Source: Chloroflexota bacterium
GTDB lineage: Bacteria > Chloroflexota > Anaerolineae > 4572-78 > J111
NCBI GenBank assembly: GCA_016860845.1
Contig: BOKF01000002.1
Coordinates: 248,001 to 312,000, forward strand
Direction of reading: 5' to 3'
DNA length: 64,000 bases
Below are positions 16,023 through 24,831 of the stretch, one piece after another. The translations under genes were made by a program, and so were the position numbers. Below the pieces are notes generated by a model. That model did not search any database. It saw only the letters and a list, made by a program, of their open reading frames with translations, and was not told where the DNA came from. Within the stretch, counting starts at the first letter, position 1; every line of letters begins with the position of its first letter.

Positions 16023-18530
16023 CTACTTCTTTGCTTCGAGCAGAGCTAACCGTTCTTGACTGATAGTCAAAAAAGGATCTTCTAACAGCAGAAATTCATA
16101 GATTCGTTTGGCCTCTTCAAACCGCTGCTGCGCCTCGTACAGGCGGGCCAATTCCAGCCAGGGAGCGGCTTTGGCCGGGCTAACGCCGATCCGCAGTAAT
16201 TGCGGTACGAGATCGTTCGCACCGAGGCGGCCATAAATCGTCACTTCGATGTTTTCCGCGGTGAAATGGGGTGAGAAGCCCCGGTTGTAAGCTGCTTCAG
16301 CGGCGCGAATATCCCCTCGACGCTCATAGAGCTGGCCAAGATAGTAATAAGCCCGGCTGTTGTCTAAAAAAACAGCCGTTTTGAGCAGTTTTTCGGCGGC
16401 GGATTCGTCGCCCAGTTGCAGCTTGATGCGACCCTGCAGTAGATAATCTTCGGCGCCGGTCAAACCAGCCGATTCCAGCATGTTGTTTGCCTGTTCTGCT
16501 TGAGCACGGCTCAGGTAAACCTCGGCCAGAGCAGCCCGAAGGTAGCTGTCCATTGAGGCCGAAACCGGTCCAACCAATGTCTCCACAACAGCGAAATCCT
16601 GCCGGGCCAGGGCCAGGTTGATTTGCAGCCACTGTTCATCACTTGAACTGTGTTTGACGGCTTCCTCAACAAAAAGAGGCCACTGTTTCGCCCGCTGCGG
16701 CGTTGCCTGCCAAAAACCCGACCCGGCCAGATCCGGAGCAAGGGCCAGAGACTGGCCATAAGCTGTTCCGGCCTCCACCCAAGCTCCTGATTGCTCGTAA
16801 AAGTAGCCCAGATTGACCCAATAGAGCGGGTCTTGTTCGGCGGTGAGCGTGCGCTGCATCGTCTCAATCGCTTCGGTCTGCCGGTCTTGCTGCCAGAGTA
16901 AGCCTGCCAAGTTAGCGGAATTTAAGCCCCAAATTGGTTCCCGACTTAACCCGGCCTGATAATGAGCAATGGCCGCTTGCAGCGGCTCTGCTGCCTGGGT
17001 CTGCTGGGCTAACCTGGCCTCCAGCAAAGCTAAACGAAAGGTCCGCAGCGCCAGGTCGGGGTCAAGCCGGCGAGACTGTTCGGCCTGGCTGACGGCCTCC
17101 ATCAGCTTACCCTGTCTCTCCTGACTAAAGCTTCTCTGAAAATACAGGTCGCTGCGGGCCAGCCAGGCAAAGCCCAGGGCATAGACGCCCAGGAGCGCCA
17201 TTGCCAGATAGGCAGCGTAGCGTTGCCTCGACGGCAACGGCGTGGGTTCCAGATCATAAACAAGATAAGCAGCCAGAGCAGCGATAAGGAGTATAATCGA
17301 AGTGGCGCTGTAGGTATCTACCAGGGTTTGCGTCGCCAGACCGGCCAGGGCAGCTCCGCAGGCGACCAACCTGATACGCTCGCCTGGCAGCGCAGCGGCC
17401 AACTGCTGCCAGCGTTTCCACCAGGCCCAACCCACTCTCAATAACAAATATCCCCCCGCGAGCAGCCCAATCAACCCCACTTCGGCGGCAGTATTCAAAT
17501 AAACATTGTGGGCCGAGGCAATTTGCAGCCGGGGCAGGTCGGCCTGATTGAGGCGCAGCAACGCCCGGCCAAAATTGCCCGGACCGGCACCAGTCAAAGG
17601 GTGTTGCTGAAAAATGGTCAGGGCTGTTTCCCACAGCACAAATCGAAAGTGGGTGCTGCTGTCTCGATTGGCAAAACTACTTTGCAGCCAAAAAAGAGCG
17701 GCCGCAACCAGCACTATCCCGCTAACTAAGATTAGCACGCGGGAGAGCGGCCTTAATTTCCGCCAGTAGACCCGCAGCGAGAATAAGTTGTGGTCGGTGA
17801 TTCTTGACCAGCCCAGCGCCGTCAAACTGAGAGAGACCGCCAGGGCCAGGATGCCCGCCCGCGAGAAGGTCAATATTTGCACGGTTAAGGCCAAGACCAG
17901 CCAAAGCCACAAAGCCTGCCGGTTTTGGTTGCGGGGCGGCAGAGTCAAAATCAGGGCAATGGCCGGAGGGGTCAGCAGGGCCAGGTAGGCCGAAAGGGGG
18001 GTTGAGCCATTAAGGGTAATCGCCAGGCGGTAGAAAGCAGGGGGGAGGGGGTGCCGCCAACCGCCAATTTCCGGCCAGCCCTGGGCAAATCCGGGAAATA
18101 GGGACGCACCAAAGTACCAACCCAGAAACTCGGTCAGACCCACTAGACACACCACCGCCGAGGTCATAAAGAAGGCCCAGGCTAGCCGGGCTGTCCAACC
18201 CCGGCGCAGCAGGTCAACCACCAGGTAAAAAGCCAGGGTATGGGTCAGAGTCAGCCATAATCCTTCCAGGCTAAAGCGAGGCGACTGGCCGAATACACTG
18301 CTTAAAAAATTGGCACCCAGGTAAAAAGCGATGGCTCCATCAAGGTAAGTGCGGGGCAAACCTTGACCCTGCCTGAGCTTGTTAAAAAGCCACAGCCCCA
18401 AGAGCAGGGTGACGATGACTTGATGGGTGAGACGCAGAAAAAGATTAAGCTGGCTGTAAAACGTGCCGCCAAGAAAGGTGAAGTAAACAAGGAGGCCGAA
18501 GAGAGCAAAAACCCGACCGGTCAGTTTCAT
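16023..18530 (-). CDS. O-antigen ligase/polymerase-like membrane protein with TPR domain, second copy
   Basis: From ATG 18530 this is 835 aa: about ten helices, LTFSRAGILALAVSLSLTAL, the ligase loop HPLTGAGPGNFGRALLRL and SAHNVYLNTAAEVGLIGL (classical Wzy_C motif), a last helix near 445, then TPR repeats (PQRAKQWPLFVEEAV; YYLGQLYERRGDIRAAEAAY). It parallels the gene at 9191-11842 but keeps the more typical AHNxYL motif. Transcription converges on the 549-aa gene, with 26 nt between stops. A GTG at 18545 could add five residues; neither start has a Shine-Dalgarno sequence. The promoter at 18596-18624 drives it. Confidence 0.85.
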   Translation of the reverse strand: MKLTGRVFALFGLLVYFTFLGGTFYSQLNLFLRLTHQVIVTLLLGLWLFNKLRQGQGLPRTYLDGAIAFYLGANFLSSVFGQSPRFSLEGLWLTLTHTLAFYLVVDLLRRGWTARLAWAFFMTSAVVCLVGLTEFLGWYFGASLFPGFAQGWPEIGGWRHPLPPAFYRLAITLNGSTPLSAYLALLTPPAIALILTLPPRNQNRQALWLWLVLALTVQILTFSRAGILALAVSLSLTALGWSRITDHNLFSLRVYWRKLRPLSRVLILVSGIVLVAAALFWLQSSFANRDSSTHFRFVLWETALTIFQQHPLTGAGPGNFGRALLRLNQADLPRLQIASAHNVYLNTAAEVGLIGLLAGGYLLLRVGWAWWKRWQQLAAALPGERIRLVACGAALAGLATQTLVDTYSATSIILLIAALAAYLVYDLEPTPLPSRQRYAAYLAMALLGVYALGFAWLARSDLYFQRSFSQERQGKLMEAVSQAEQSRRLDPDLALRTFRLALLEARLAQQTQAAEPLQAAIAHYQAGLSREPIWGLNSANLAGLLWQQDRQTEAIETMQRTLTAEQDPLYWVNLGYFYEQSGAWVEAGTAYGQSLALAPDLAGSGFWQATPQRAKQWPLFVEEAVKHSSSDEQWLQINLALARQDFAVVETLVGPVSASMDSYLRAALAEVYLSRAQAEQANNMLESAGLTGAEDYLLQGRIKLQLGDESAAEKLLKTAVFLDNSRAYYYLGQLYERRGDIRAAEAAYNRGFSPHFTAENIEVTIYGRLGANDLVPQLLRIGVSPAKAAPWLELARLYEAQQRFEEAKRIYEFLLLEDPFLTISQERLALLEAKK

Positions 18531-18595
18531 AGGGAAACGAGCCACAAATGGAGGAAAGTTAGTTTAAGCACAATGATGGCTTGCACGTCAAAAAG

Positions 18596-18624
18596 ATTTT
18601 AGCCCACCCCCTCTCAAACGTCAA
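18596..18624 (-). promoter_or_regulatory. Sigma-70 promoter of the second O-antigen ligase gene
   Basis: On the minus strand TTGACG (18624-18619), 17 nt, then TAAAAT (18601-18596). The predicted start near 18589 gives a leader of about 60 nt. Confidence 0.65.
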
Positions 18625-18713
18625 GCAATCTGCGTGATGAGATGAATGGGAAAATTGTCTTTACTTTTCCATTTTCCCCTTTTGTGCTAAAATCGGCAAG
18701 CAACATTATCACG

Positions 18714-18757
18714 TTGGGGTGGTTGCGCCAGACAGAGCAACCTCCCCAAATTTTTTA
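18714..18757 (+). terminator. Intrinsic-terminator-like hairpin in the aspS leader (possible attenuator)
   Basis: TTGGGG-T-GGTTGC (18714-18726) pairs with GCAACC-T-CCCCAA (18737-18749), a 12-bp stem with one T-T mismatch, followed by A and six T. It sits 20 nt before the aspS ATG and downstream of a TAAAAT -10 candidate (18688-18693), so transcripts must pass it to express aspS. Confidence 0.55.
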
Positions 18758-18776
18758 TTGGATGGGAAAAGAGACC

Positions 18777-20561
18777 ATGCTAAGAACACACACCTGCGAT
18801 CAACTTCGCCCTGAACACGAAGGACAGACCGTTACCCTGGCCGGCTGGGTCCACCGCCGCCGCGACCATGGAGGGTTAATTTTCATTGATCTGCGTGACC
18901 GTTACGGCTTAACCCAGATTGTTTTTGACCCGGCGGTTAACGCCGAGGCGCTTGAACAGGCTGGGGCGCTGCGCAACGAGTACGTTATTCAGGCGACTGG
19001 CCGGGTGCGCCCCCGCCCCGCCGGACAGGAGAATCCTAATTTAAGCACCGGCGGCATCGAGGTCGAAGGGCAGCGCTTAAAAATTCTCAATACTGCCAAA
19101 ACCCCACCTTTCGATATCAATAAGGAAACAACCGTGGACGAGGGGCTGCGGCTGCGCTATCGCTACCTTGATTTGCGCCGTCTACGGATGAAACGAAACA
19201 TTATGCTGCGCCATAATGTGGTACGCTATATCCGCAACTTTCTCAGTGAAGAAGGTTTTGTAGAAATCGAGACACCCATCCTGTTTAAAACAACGCCGGA
19301 GGGTGCGCGGGATTACCTGGTGCCCAGCCGGGTGCATCCAGGCAAATTTTATGCCCTGCCGCAAAGCCCTCAGCAATTGAAGCAGTTGCTCATGGTCGCC
19401 GGGTATGACCGTTATTTCCAGATCGCCCGCTGTTTTCGCGATGAGGACCAGCGCGGCGACCGCCAGCCTGAGTTTACCCAGCTCGATATGGAAATGAGTT
19501 TTGTGGACCGGGACGATGTGATGGAGTTGATCGAACGGCTGATGATCGGTATTGTCCAGAACAATACCGAGCGGCAAATTTTATCCAAACCCTTCCCCCG
19601 CCTGAGCTATCATGAGGCAATGGCCCGCTTTGGCCGCGATAATCCCGATATTCGCTTTGGGATGGAATTGGTGGAGATGAACAGCTTGGTTGCTAACAGC
19701 GGCTTCAAAGTTTTCGGCGATACGGTGGCCTCCGGGGGATTGGTCAAAGGGATGAATGTCAAGGGCCAGGCTCATTACAGCCGCAAGCAGCTTGACGAAT
19801 TGGCCGATTTTGTTAAAGAATTTGGAGCCAAAGGTCTGGCCTGGCTGGCGGTAGAGACCGGGGCCGGGGGCCAGGGAACGGAAGTTACACGCTCGTCTTT
19901 TGCCAAATTCCTCTCGGCTGAGGAAACAGCGGCCATTGTCAAGCAATTGCAGGGTGAGCCAGGGGACTTACTGCTGTTCGTAGCCGACCAGCCGGCTATC
20001 GCCAACGAGTCTCTGGGCCGGCTGCGCGTTGAGCTGGGGCAGCGCCTGGGCCTGTTCGACCCCAATATGCTGGCCTTCTGCTGGGTTATTGACTTTCCCT
20101 TCCTGGTCTGGAACGAGGAAGAAAAACGTTGGGATCCCAGCCACCACCTCTTCACCGCACCGATGGATGAGGACATTCCCCTGCTGGAGACCGACCCGAG
20201 CCAGGCGCGTGGCAAGCAGTATGACCTGGTTTTGAACGGTTATGAAATCGCTGGGGGCAGCGTCCGGATTCACCAGCGTGATTTGCAGGAGAAGGTTTTT
20301 GGCCTGATTGGTCTGGAAATTGAGGAGGCCAAGCGCCAGTTTGGGCATATGGTCGAGGCGTTTGAGTACGGCACCCCGCCGCATGGCGGCATCGCTCCCG
20401 GCATTGACCGAATTGTGATGCTTCTGGCCGGTGAGCCAAACATCCGCGAGGTCATTGCCTTCCCCAAGAGCCAATCCGCTGCCGACCTTATGGCCAACGC
20501 ACCCACTGAGGTCCATCCGCAGCAGTTGCGCGATTTACACATTAAGTTGGATTTGGAATAA
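18777..20561 (+). CDS. aspS: Aspartyl-tRNA synthetase, probably non-discriminating (Asp/Asn)
   Basis: The 594-aa protein is a bacterial class IIb synthetase charging tRNA with aspartate. It has the N-terminal OB-fold anticodon domain ([20 protein letters not shown]), catalytic motif 1 near [15 protein letters not shown], motif 2 in [20 protein letters not shown], the GAD insertion (about 300-420) and motif 3 [20 protein letters not shown] 18777 aligns with the usual [10 protein letters not shown] start; ATG 18762 is possible. His31 in RRRDHGG is the residue seen in non-discriminating bacterial AspRS, where discriminating enzymes have Leu (family knowledge), which implies tRNA-Asn may be made by transamidation. 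A leader hairpin may regulate it. Confidence 0.95.
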   Translation: MLRTHTCDQLRPEHEGQTVTLAGWVHRRRDHGGLIFIDLRDRYGLTQIVFDPAVNAEALEQAGALRNEYVIQATGRVRPRPAGQENPNLSTGGIEVEGQRLKILNTAKTPPFDINKETTVDEGLRLRYRYLDLRRLRMKRNIMLRHNVVRYIRNFLSEEGFVEIETPILFKTTPEGARDYLVPSRVHPGKFYALPQSPQQLKQLLMVAGYDRYFQIARCFRDEDQRGDRQPEFTQLDMEMSFVDRDDVMELIERLMIGIVQNNTERQILSKPFPRLSYHEAMARFGRDNPDIRFGMELVEMNSLVANSGFKVFGDTVASGGLVKGMNVKGQAHYSRKQLDELADFVKEFGAKGLAWLAVETGAGGQGTEVTRSSFAKFLSAEETAAIVKQLQGEPGDLLLFVADQPAIANESLGRLRVELGQRLGLFDPNMLAFCWVIDFPFLVWNEEEKRWDPSHHLFTAPMDEDIPLLETDPSQARGKQYDLVLNGYEIAGGSVRIHQRDLQEKVFGLIGLEIEEAKRQFGHMVEAFEYGTPPHGGIAPGIDRIVMLLAGEPNIREVIAFPKSQSAADLMANAPTEVHPQQLRDLHIKLDLE

Positions 20562-20565
20562 AAAA

Positions 20566-20598
20566 CGCTCGTTCCCAAACTTAGTTTGGGAACGAGCG
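20566..20598. terminator. Perfect 15-bp hairpin after aspS (also REP-like)
   Basis: CGCTCGTTCCCAAAC (20566-20580), loop TTA, GTTTGGGAACGAGCG (20584-20598). It lies between convergent aspS and the phosphodiesterase gene. It has no long T tract on the plus strand; on the minus strand TTTTTTATTCC follows, so it could terminate the minus gene. Sequence similarity to 31099-31140 and 51061-51101 suggests a dispersed repeat. Confidence 0.7.
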
Positions 20599-20633
20599 TA
20601 CATAAGTAAAATGGCTGTTGGGCAGCCGCTTAT

Positions 20634-21848
20634 TTATTGAAAGATTTCCAAGACCGGCTTTCCGTCCCACCCCTCAGGAATAGGCAGTCCTAAAGCGTAT
20701 AAAACTGTAGCAGCGGTGTCATAAGTATTGATGGCGCTGCCGAGGGTTACGCCGGACCGAACCTTCGGCCCAACTGCCAGCCAGGGGATTGTTCTGTCTA
20801 CAGGTGAATCATCGCCATGTCTAAGACCATGTCCCCCATGGTCGGCCGTAACAATCAAAAGGGTGCTATTCAAATAACCCCCATTTTCAAGCGCAGTCAC
20901 AATTTCGCCAATCAAACCATCCGCAAAATTCACCGCGTAGAGCTGATTTTGTGACCCCCAGCCAAAGGCATGCCCGACCCGATCAGTATCTGGAAAGTGA
21001 ATAAAAAGCACATTAGGCAAACCGGCCTGAATGATCTTAACCGCCTGGTCCTTAATTTCGGGATCATGTGCATCCGTGCAAAAACAGGTGTCCACTGAAT
21101 TGGGTAGAATTAGGTAATTCATTTTCTGCTTGCCAAAGACCATTGCTGTGCTTAAGCCAGCATTGTGAGCCACACTGAACAGCGTCGGGCCATTCATCCC
21201 CGGCCAGCCGATGTAAGGCACTCCCCACAAAATACCGTGTTTTTCCGGGATCATTCCGCTTACCATTGAGGCGTGGCTGGGCAGAGTTTCACTCATATTC
21301 ACTGTCTGCGCATGGGCGCTAAAGGCGCCGCTGGCAACCAGCTTATCCACATTAGGGGCTTCGGCGGCGGCAAACACATCAGAACCCATCCCGTCAACAC
21401 TGATAATGACAATATGTTCAATTTTAGACTCTAGTGTTGCCGTTGGGACTGAGGTTGTGACGGCTGCGAGTAGATTTGTCGCCGGGGAAGGGGGGGGGGA
21501 TGCGGAGGGAGTAACTGTAGAAGAGGATCGAACGGTAGACGTGGAGGGGTCCATTATTATCTGGACGAGGACTGACTCGACAGGTGGGGCAGGTAACTGG
21601 TACGAGTCATAGCCGGCGGTCCATCCCGGACCTTCATCCCCCTTGCCCTGGGTTGGCGTCCAAAAAAGTGATAGGGACAAGAAGTTCAAACATCCCAGGA
21701 CAAGGATGGCCAAGACGATTAATGCTGCTCGTCTTCCAGCAAAGAACTTCTGCTGTCTTCGACGGGCAATCAAAACAGGTTTCAGCGGATGAAAATCTGT
21801 TGGCGGTGGTACTTCCCCGATAGAATTTGATGACGGTGATGTGGACAT
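20634..21848 (-). CDS. Membrane-anchored type I phosphodiesterase / alkaline-phosphatase-superfamily protein
   Basis: The 404-aa protein has an N-terminal cytoplasmic tail, one helix (AALIVLAILVLGCLNFLSLSL), a Ser/Thr/Pro-rich linker (about 95-135), and an external catalytic domain of the nucleotide pyrophosphatase/phosphodiesterase family. Metal ligands and nucleophile are visible: IIISVDGMGSD-like start (VIISVDGMGSDVF), the nucleophile region SETLPSHASMVSG, HFPDTDRVGHAFGW, and VTADHGGHGLRHGDD. These enzymes cleave phosphodiesters or pyrophosphates with two zinc ions. The substrate is unknown. A good ribosome-binding site (ATAGGAG) precedes the ATG. The gene stands alone, upstream of a region with direct repeats at 22036-22068. 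Confidence 0.88.
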   Translation of the reverse strand: MSTSPSSNSIGEVPPPTDFHPLKPVLIARRRQQKFFAGRRAALIVLAILVLGCLNFLSLSLFWTPTQGKGDEGPGWTAGYDSYQLPAPPVESVLVQIIMDPSTSTVRSSSTVTPSASPPPSPATNLLAAVTTSVPTATLESKIEHIVIISVDGMGSDVFAAAEAPNVDKLVASGAFSAHAQTVNMSETLPSHASMVSGMIPEKHGILWGVPYIGWPGMNGPTLFSVAHNAGLSTAMVFGKQKMNYLILPNSVDTCFCTDAHDPEIKDQAVKIIQAGLPNVLFIHFPDTDRVGHAFGWGSQNQLYAVNFADGLIGEIVTALENGGYLNSTLLIVTADHGGHGLRHGDDSPVDRTIPWLAVGPKVRSGVTLGSAINTYDTAATVLYALGLPIPEGWDGKPVLEIFQ

Positions 21849-22207
21849 TTTGCGGATCTCCTATGATCCCTGAAAATTCAGTTTAAATCGAACTCAATGT
21901 TTGAACTTATAAACCTATCTAATTTTTCTATATCGGATGCGCCAGACTTGTACTACCTTTCTTTGAGCAGGAAAGTATGTCTCCTAAAACTTAGCCACAT
22001 TATAAGGGCATCGTTGCTGATTGATAAGTGACATTTATCACTGTTTCCTTGAAATAATGTCACTGTTTGTTAGCGGCGGGGTTTGAGGATTTTGTAATTA
22101 AACCCGAATCAGAATAATACACAAATTTTACCAGGCCTGGGGCCGAAAAAACTATTGTTCTCAAATTGAACTCAGTTTAGGTGGAGTCTGGGGAACAATC
22201 TAAATTA
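21849..22207. other. Intergenic region with direct-repeat operator candidate
   Basis: AT-rich, no gene. Two copies of an 11-mer, TATCACTGTTT (22036-22046) and TGTCACTGTTT (22058-22068), lie 22 bp apart, with an inverted AGTGACA just upstream (22027-22033). The 22-bp phase equals two helical turns, as for tandem operator half-sites. It lies upstream of the phosphodiesterase gene and beyond the end of the bat operon. Confidence 0.4.
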
Positions 22208-22239
22208 AAACGGGGATGAGTTAAGGCTCATCCCCGTTT
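22208..22239 (-). terminator. Intrinsic terminator of the bat operon
   Basis: On the minus strand AAACGGGGATGAG, loop CCTTAA, CTCATCCCCGTTT, then TTAATTTAG. The stem includes the TGA stop of the last operon gene, so the hairpin begins inside its final codons. Confidence 0.85.
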
Positions 22240-23043
22240 CTCACTCACCCGTTCCACGGCTTCAGCGGGAACCCAGCCCTGCAAATCACCGGGAAGGGTA
22301 ATACGCCGCCAGCCGGAGCGGCTTTCGATCAAGCTGACCTCAGCACCGGAGTGAAGCGTGAACTCAACCAAGTATTGTTCAGAGGTGCCCGGCCCGCTGG
22401 TGACATCCACCTGCTCGGCCACGATTACTGCCGGGGGATGATTTTGCTCGGTGTAGTAACGATTAACCATCGAGACCAAACCGGTCAGCAAAAACACCGC
22501 CAGCACGCCCATGCCAATGCCACACCAGCGCCGCCACGCCGGCTTGAGCAGGGCGATGACAGCCAGGACGCCAATCAGTAACCACAGCAGCAGGGCCAAA
22601 AGAAGGGCCTCGCTCAAGGTCAGCCACTCCTCGGCCAGTTGAACCAAATTGGACAAGCCGCTTTCCGGCACAGTCTCAAGCTTGTCCACTGTTTGAGCAC
22701 GCGCAATGCTCAAGTTTGCTGCCGTGTCAGCATCACGGGGATCAAGCCGCTGGGCGCGGCGATAGTTGAGGATGGCCCGGCCTAAATCTTCCTGCTTGAA
22801 ATAAGCATTCCCCAAGTTGTAATAGACATTGCTGTTATGCAAGCCCGAGGCAATAATTGCTTCGTAAATCGAGGCGGCGTCGGCATAATTACCGGCTTCG
22901 TAATCCTCATTGGCCACGCGCATCGCTTCGGTTGGGGTCACTGGCTCTTGGGTGAGGGCCAGAGATGGAGGGACGAGTTGAATAAACGACCAGGCCACGG
23001 CCAGTAGGGCTATTATTCTCAACAAACTCCGATCTATCTTCAT
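22228..23043 (-). CDS. BatE-like TPR and SH3-domain membrane protein
   Basis: The 271-aa product starts with a signal peptide (LLRIIALLAVAWSFIQLVPP), followed by TPR repeats (EDYEAGNYADAASIYEAIIA; VYYNLGNAYFKQEDLGRAIL), two membrane helices near 135-185 (ALLLALLLWLLIGVLAVIAL; GIGMGVLAVFLLTGLVSMV) and a C-terminal bacterial SH3-type domain (VIVAEQVDVTSGPGTSEQYL to GWVPAEAVERV). TPR plus SH3 with this topology is the BatE arrangement of aerotolerance operons. It is last in the eight-gene operon, 2 nt after batD, and is followed by a terminator. The role in envelope stress or assembly is inferred from the family. Confidence 0.75.
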   Translation of the reverse strand: MKIDRSLLRIIALLAVAWSFIQLVPPSLALTQEPVTPTEAMRVANEDYEAGNYADAASIYEAIIASGLHNSNVYYNLGNAYFKQEDLGRAILNYRRAQRLDPRDADTAANLSIARAQTVDKLETVPESGLSNLVQLAEEWLTLSEALLLALLLWLLIGVLAVIALLKPAWRRWCGIGMGVLAVFLLTGLVSMVNRYYTEQNHPPAVIVAEQVDVTSGPGTSEQYLVEFTLHSGAEVSLIESRSGWRRITLPGDLQGWVPAEAVERVSEKRG

Positions 23044-23045
23044 TC

Positions 23046-24827
23046 TTATTTATAACTTCTTATTTCTAATTCTTTAAACGACTTTTCCAGGTCGTTAATC
23101 AACTTTTGCGTTTCCGACAAAAAAGAGCCGACCGTAGCCTCACCGGGCGCAAAGCGGCCAATGTCAATCTGGGCCAGCGTCTGTTGAACCCGCTCTATCA
23201 GGGCCAGATCAAGTTTGGTAGTTTTGAGTAGAGCAACCAAACCATCATTGGTCAGGCCGGCGGTGGGCCGATTCAGTTTATCAGACAAGTAGCCTAACAA
23301 GGCGCGATGGGCGGCAGCGTAATTGCCAACGCCACTTCGCTGCGCCTCGGCCAGGGTTTTCAGCGCCAACCGCCTGGCGCTCTGGCTACGGGCATAGGCC
23401 GCGTTCATCAGCAGGTACTGCCGCCGATTCTGCCAGACCCACACCCCCCCAACGACCAAAATAGGCAAAATCCAGGCACTCCAATAGAGCGGCTGTCCGA
23501 ACAGCGAACTCTCTTGACTGCTCAAGGAGGATGGCACCGGCTTGATATGGCGAATGTCGCCCGCCAGTAGGGCTACCTCCTGCTTGTTAGGACCCGGAGC
23601 GACAATCGGCGGAGGTAAATCCTCTCCTTCACCCGGTTTCACAATTACTGGCACGGGCTGCGAACTGATAGTTCGATACTGACCCACATCAAGATCAAAA
23701 TAGGAAAAATTGATGGGGGAGATGGTGAAATTGCCTGGCTGACCAGGCACAATCAGCCGCTCAAAGCGGCGAGTACCGTAAACCTTATCACCCCGAATCT
23801 CAATACTGCTCTGAGCCTGGCTATCAAAAAACCGCCAATTGGATAATTTGGGTAAAGGCGGCTCCACCAAAGCTTCAATATTGCCCGCTCCTTCTATTTC
23901 GATGATGAGGGTAATCGGCTCGTTTACTTTTGTCTCGTTTTCACTCAAGCCCATTTTGATTTCGAATTGACCAACTGCACCCTTAAAATCGGCAGGCGCT
24001 CCGTCCGGCAAGGATTGTACCTCAACTGTAATGGATTCCGTTTCCAGCACAATATCCTGATAGGGAAAGTTAGGGATAACAATCTTGGCCGGGGAAATGG
24101 TAATGGGGCCAAGATTGGCCGGAAAAAGGGCCGTCTTGATTTCGGTGACCAAGTAGTCACGCCCGCCCAGGCTCATATTGTAAGTAGGCTGGGTGACAAT
24201 CGTTTGGCTCCAGAAATTAGTAAACGAGGGTGGTTGATAATCAGGCTGGCCGATAAAGCCAACCGATTGGTATAACTTAAAGGAATAGGTGATCTGTTGG
24301 CCCAAGTAAGGCTTAGCATTATCAACTTCTGCCTGTACAAAAAAATCTTGCCCTTCAATCGAACCCGGCGCAGGACCGGCCGGAGTTGGCGTGGGGAGCG
24401 GCGCACTCGCGGCAACGACTCGAATATCAATTGGCTCAGTCTGAAAAACCTGGCCGCTCAGGTTGATACTGATCGGGCTGATGACCAGACCCCCTTCACG
24501 AAGCGGCTGAAGCTGGTAGACAAATACCCCCTGTGTAGTCAGATCGCCGTTAATAATGCTGACCTGGGTTGAGGTGCTGCTGCTGACCACCACAAAGTCA
24601 GTAAGCTGCGACAAGTCAGGATTGGGAATATCCAGAAAATCCCCGGTAACGGTGACGGTGAGGGACAGTTGTTCTTTGGTAGAGAGAATAGTGCGGTCTA
24701 CGGTAGCCGTGATAGGGGCCGATTGCGCCAAAGCTGGGGCGGGAACAGGGCTAATCAAGAACAATCCTAACAGGACTGCCGCCACAACTTGAAACTTAAA
24801 ACTTGAAACCTGAAACCTGAAACACAT
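23046..24827 (-). CDS. batD: BatD-like oxygen-tolerance protein
   Basis: From ATG 24827 the product is 593 aa with a signal peptide ending at PALAQ-SAPITATVDR. Three or more beta-sandwich repeats follow (LSLTVTVTGDFLDIPNPDLS; PITLIIEIEGAGNIEALVEP), then a helix near 440 (LYWSAWILPILVVGGVWVW) and a cytoplasmic helical tail. This is the BatD/PF13584 layout. The chosen start leaves 4 nt after the stop of the upstream gene; an upstream in-frame ATG at 24893 would overlap that gene by 60 nt. The signal peptide n-region CFRFQVSSFKFQV is encoded entirely by a heptanucleotide repeat tract, an unusual origin. Confidence 0.8.
   Translation of the reverse strand: MCFRFQVSSFKFQVVAAVLLGLFLISPVPAPALAQSAPITATVDRTILSTKEQLSLTVTVTGDFLDIPNPDLSQLTDFVVVSSSTSTQVSIINGDLTTQGVFVYQLQPLREGGLVISPISINLSGQVFQTEPIDIRVVAASAPLPTPTPAGPAPGSIEGQDFFVQAEVDNAKPYLGQQITYSFKLYQSVGFIGQPDYQPPSFTNFWSQTIVTQPTYNMSLGGRDYLVTEIKTALFPANLGPITISPAKIVIPNFPYQDIVLETESITVEVQSLPDGAPADFKGAVGQFEIKMGLSENETKVNEPITLIIEIEGAGNIEALVEPPLPKLSNWRFFDSQAQSSIEIRGDKVYGTRRFERLIVPGQPGNFTISPINFSYFDLDVGQYRTISSQPVPVIVKPGEGEDLPPPIVAPGPNKQEVALLAGDIRHIKPVPSSLSSQESSLFGQPLYWSAWILPILVVGGVWVWQNRRQYLLMNAAYARSQSARRLALKTLAEAQRSGVGNYAAAHRALLGYLSDKLNRPTAGLTNDGLVALLKTTKLDLALIERVQQTLAQIDIGRFAPGEATVGSFLSETQKLINDLEKSFKELEIRSYK
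24788..24822. repeat. Heptad tract encoding the batD signal peptide start
   Basis: CTTGAAA CTTAAAA CTTGAAA CCTGAAA CCTGAAA (plus strand) in tandem, directly after the batD start codon on the minus strand. It lies where intergenic spacers in this window usually carry such elements. Confidence 0.8.
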
Positions 24828-24831
24828 AAAA

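Noticed and set aside
18711..18757. T-box riboswitch in the aspS leader
   Set aside because: GGGTGG is present, but the leader from the likely promoter is too short for stem I and the following T would not pair with the tRNA-Asp discriminator base.
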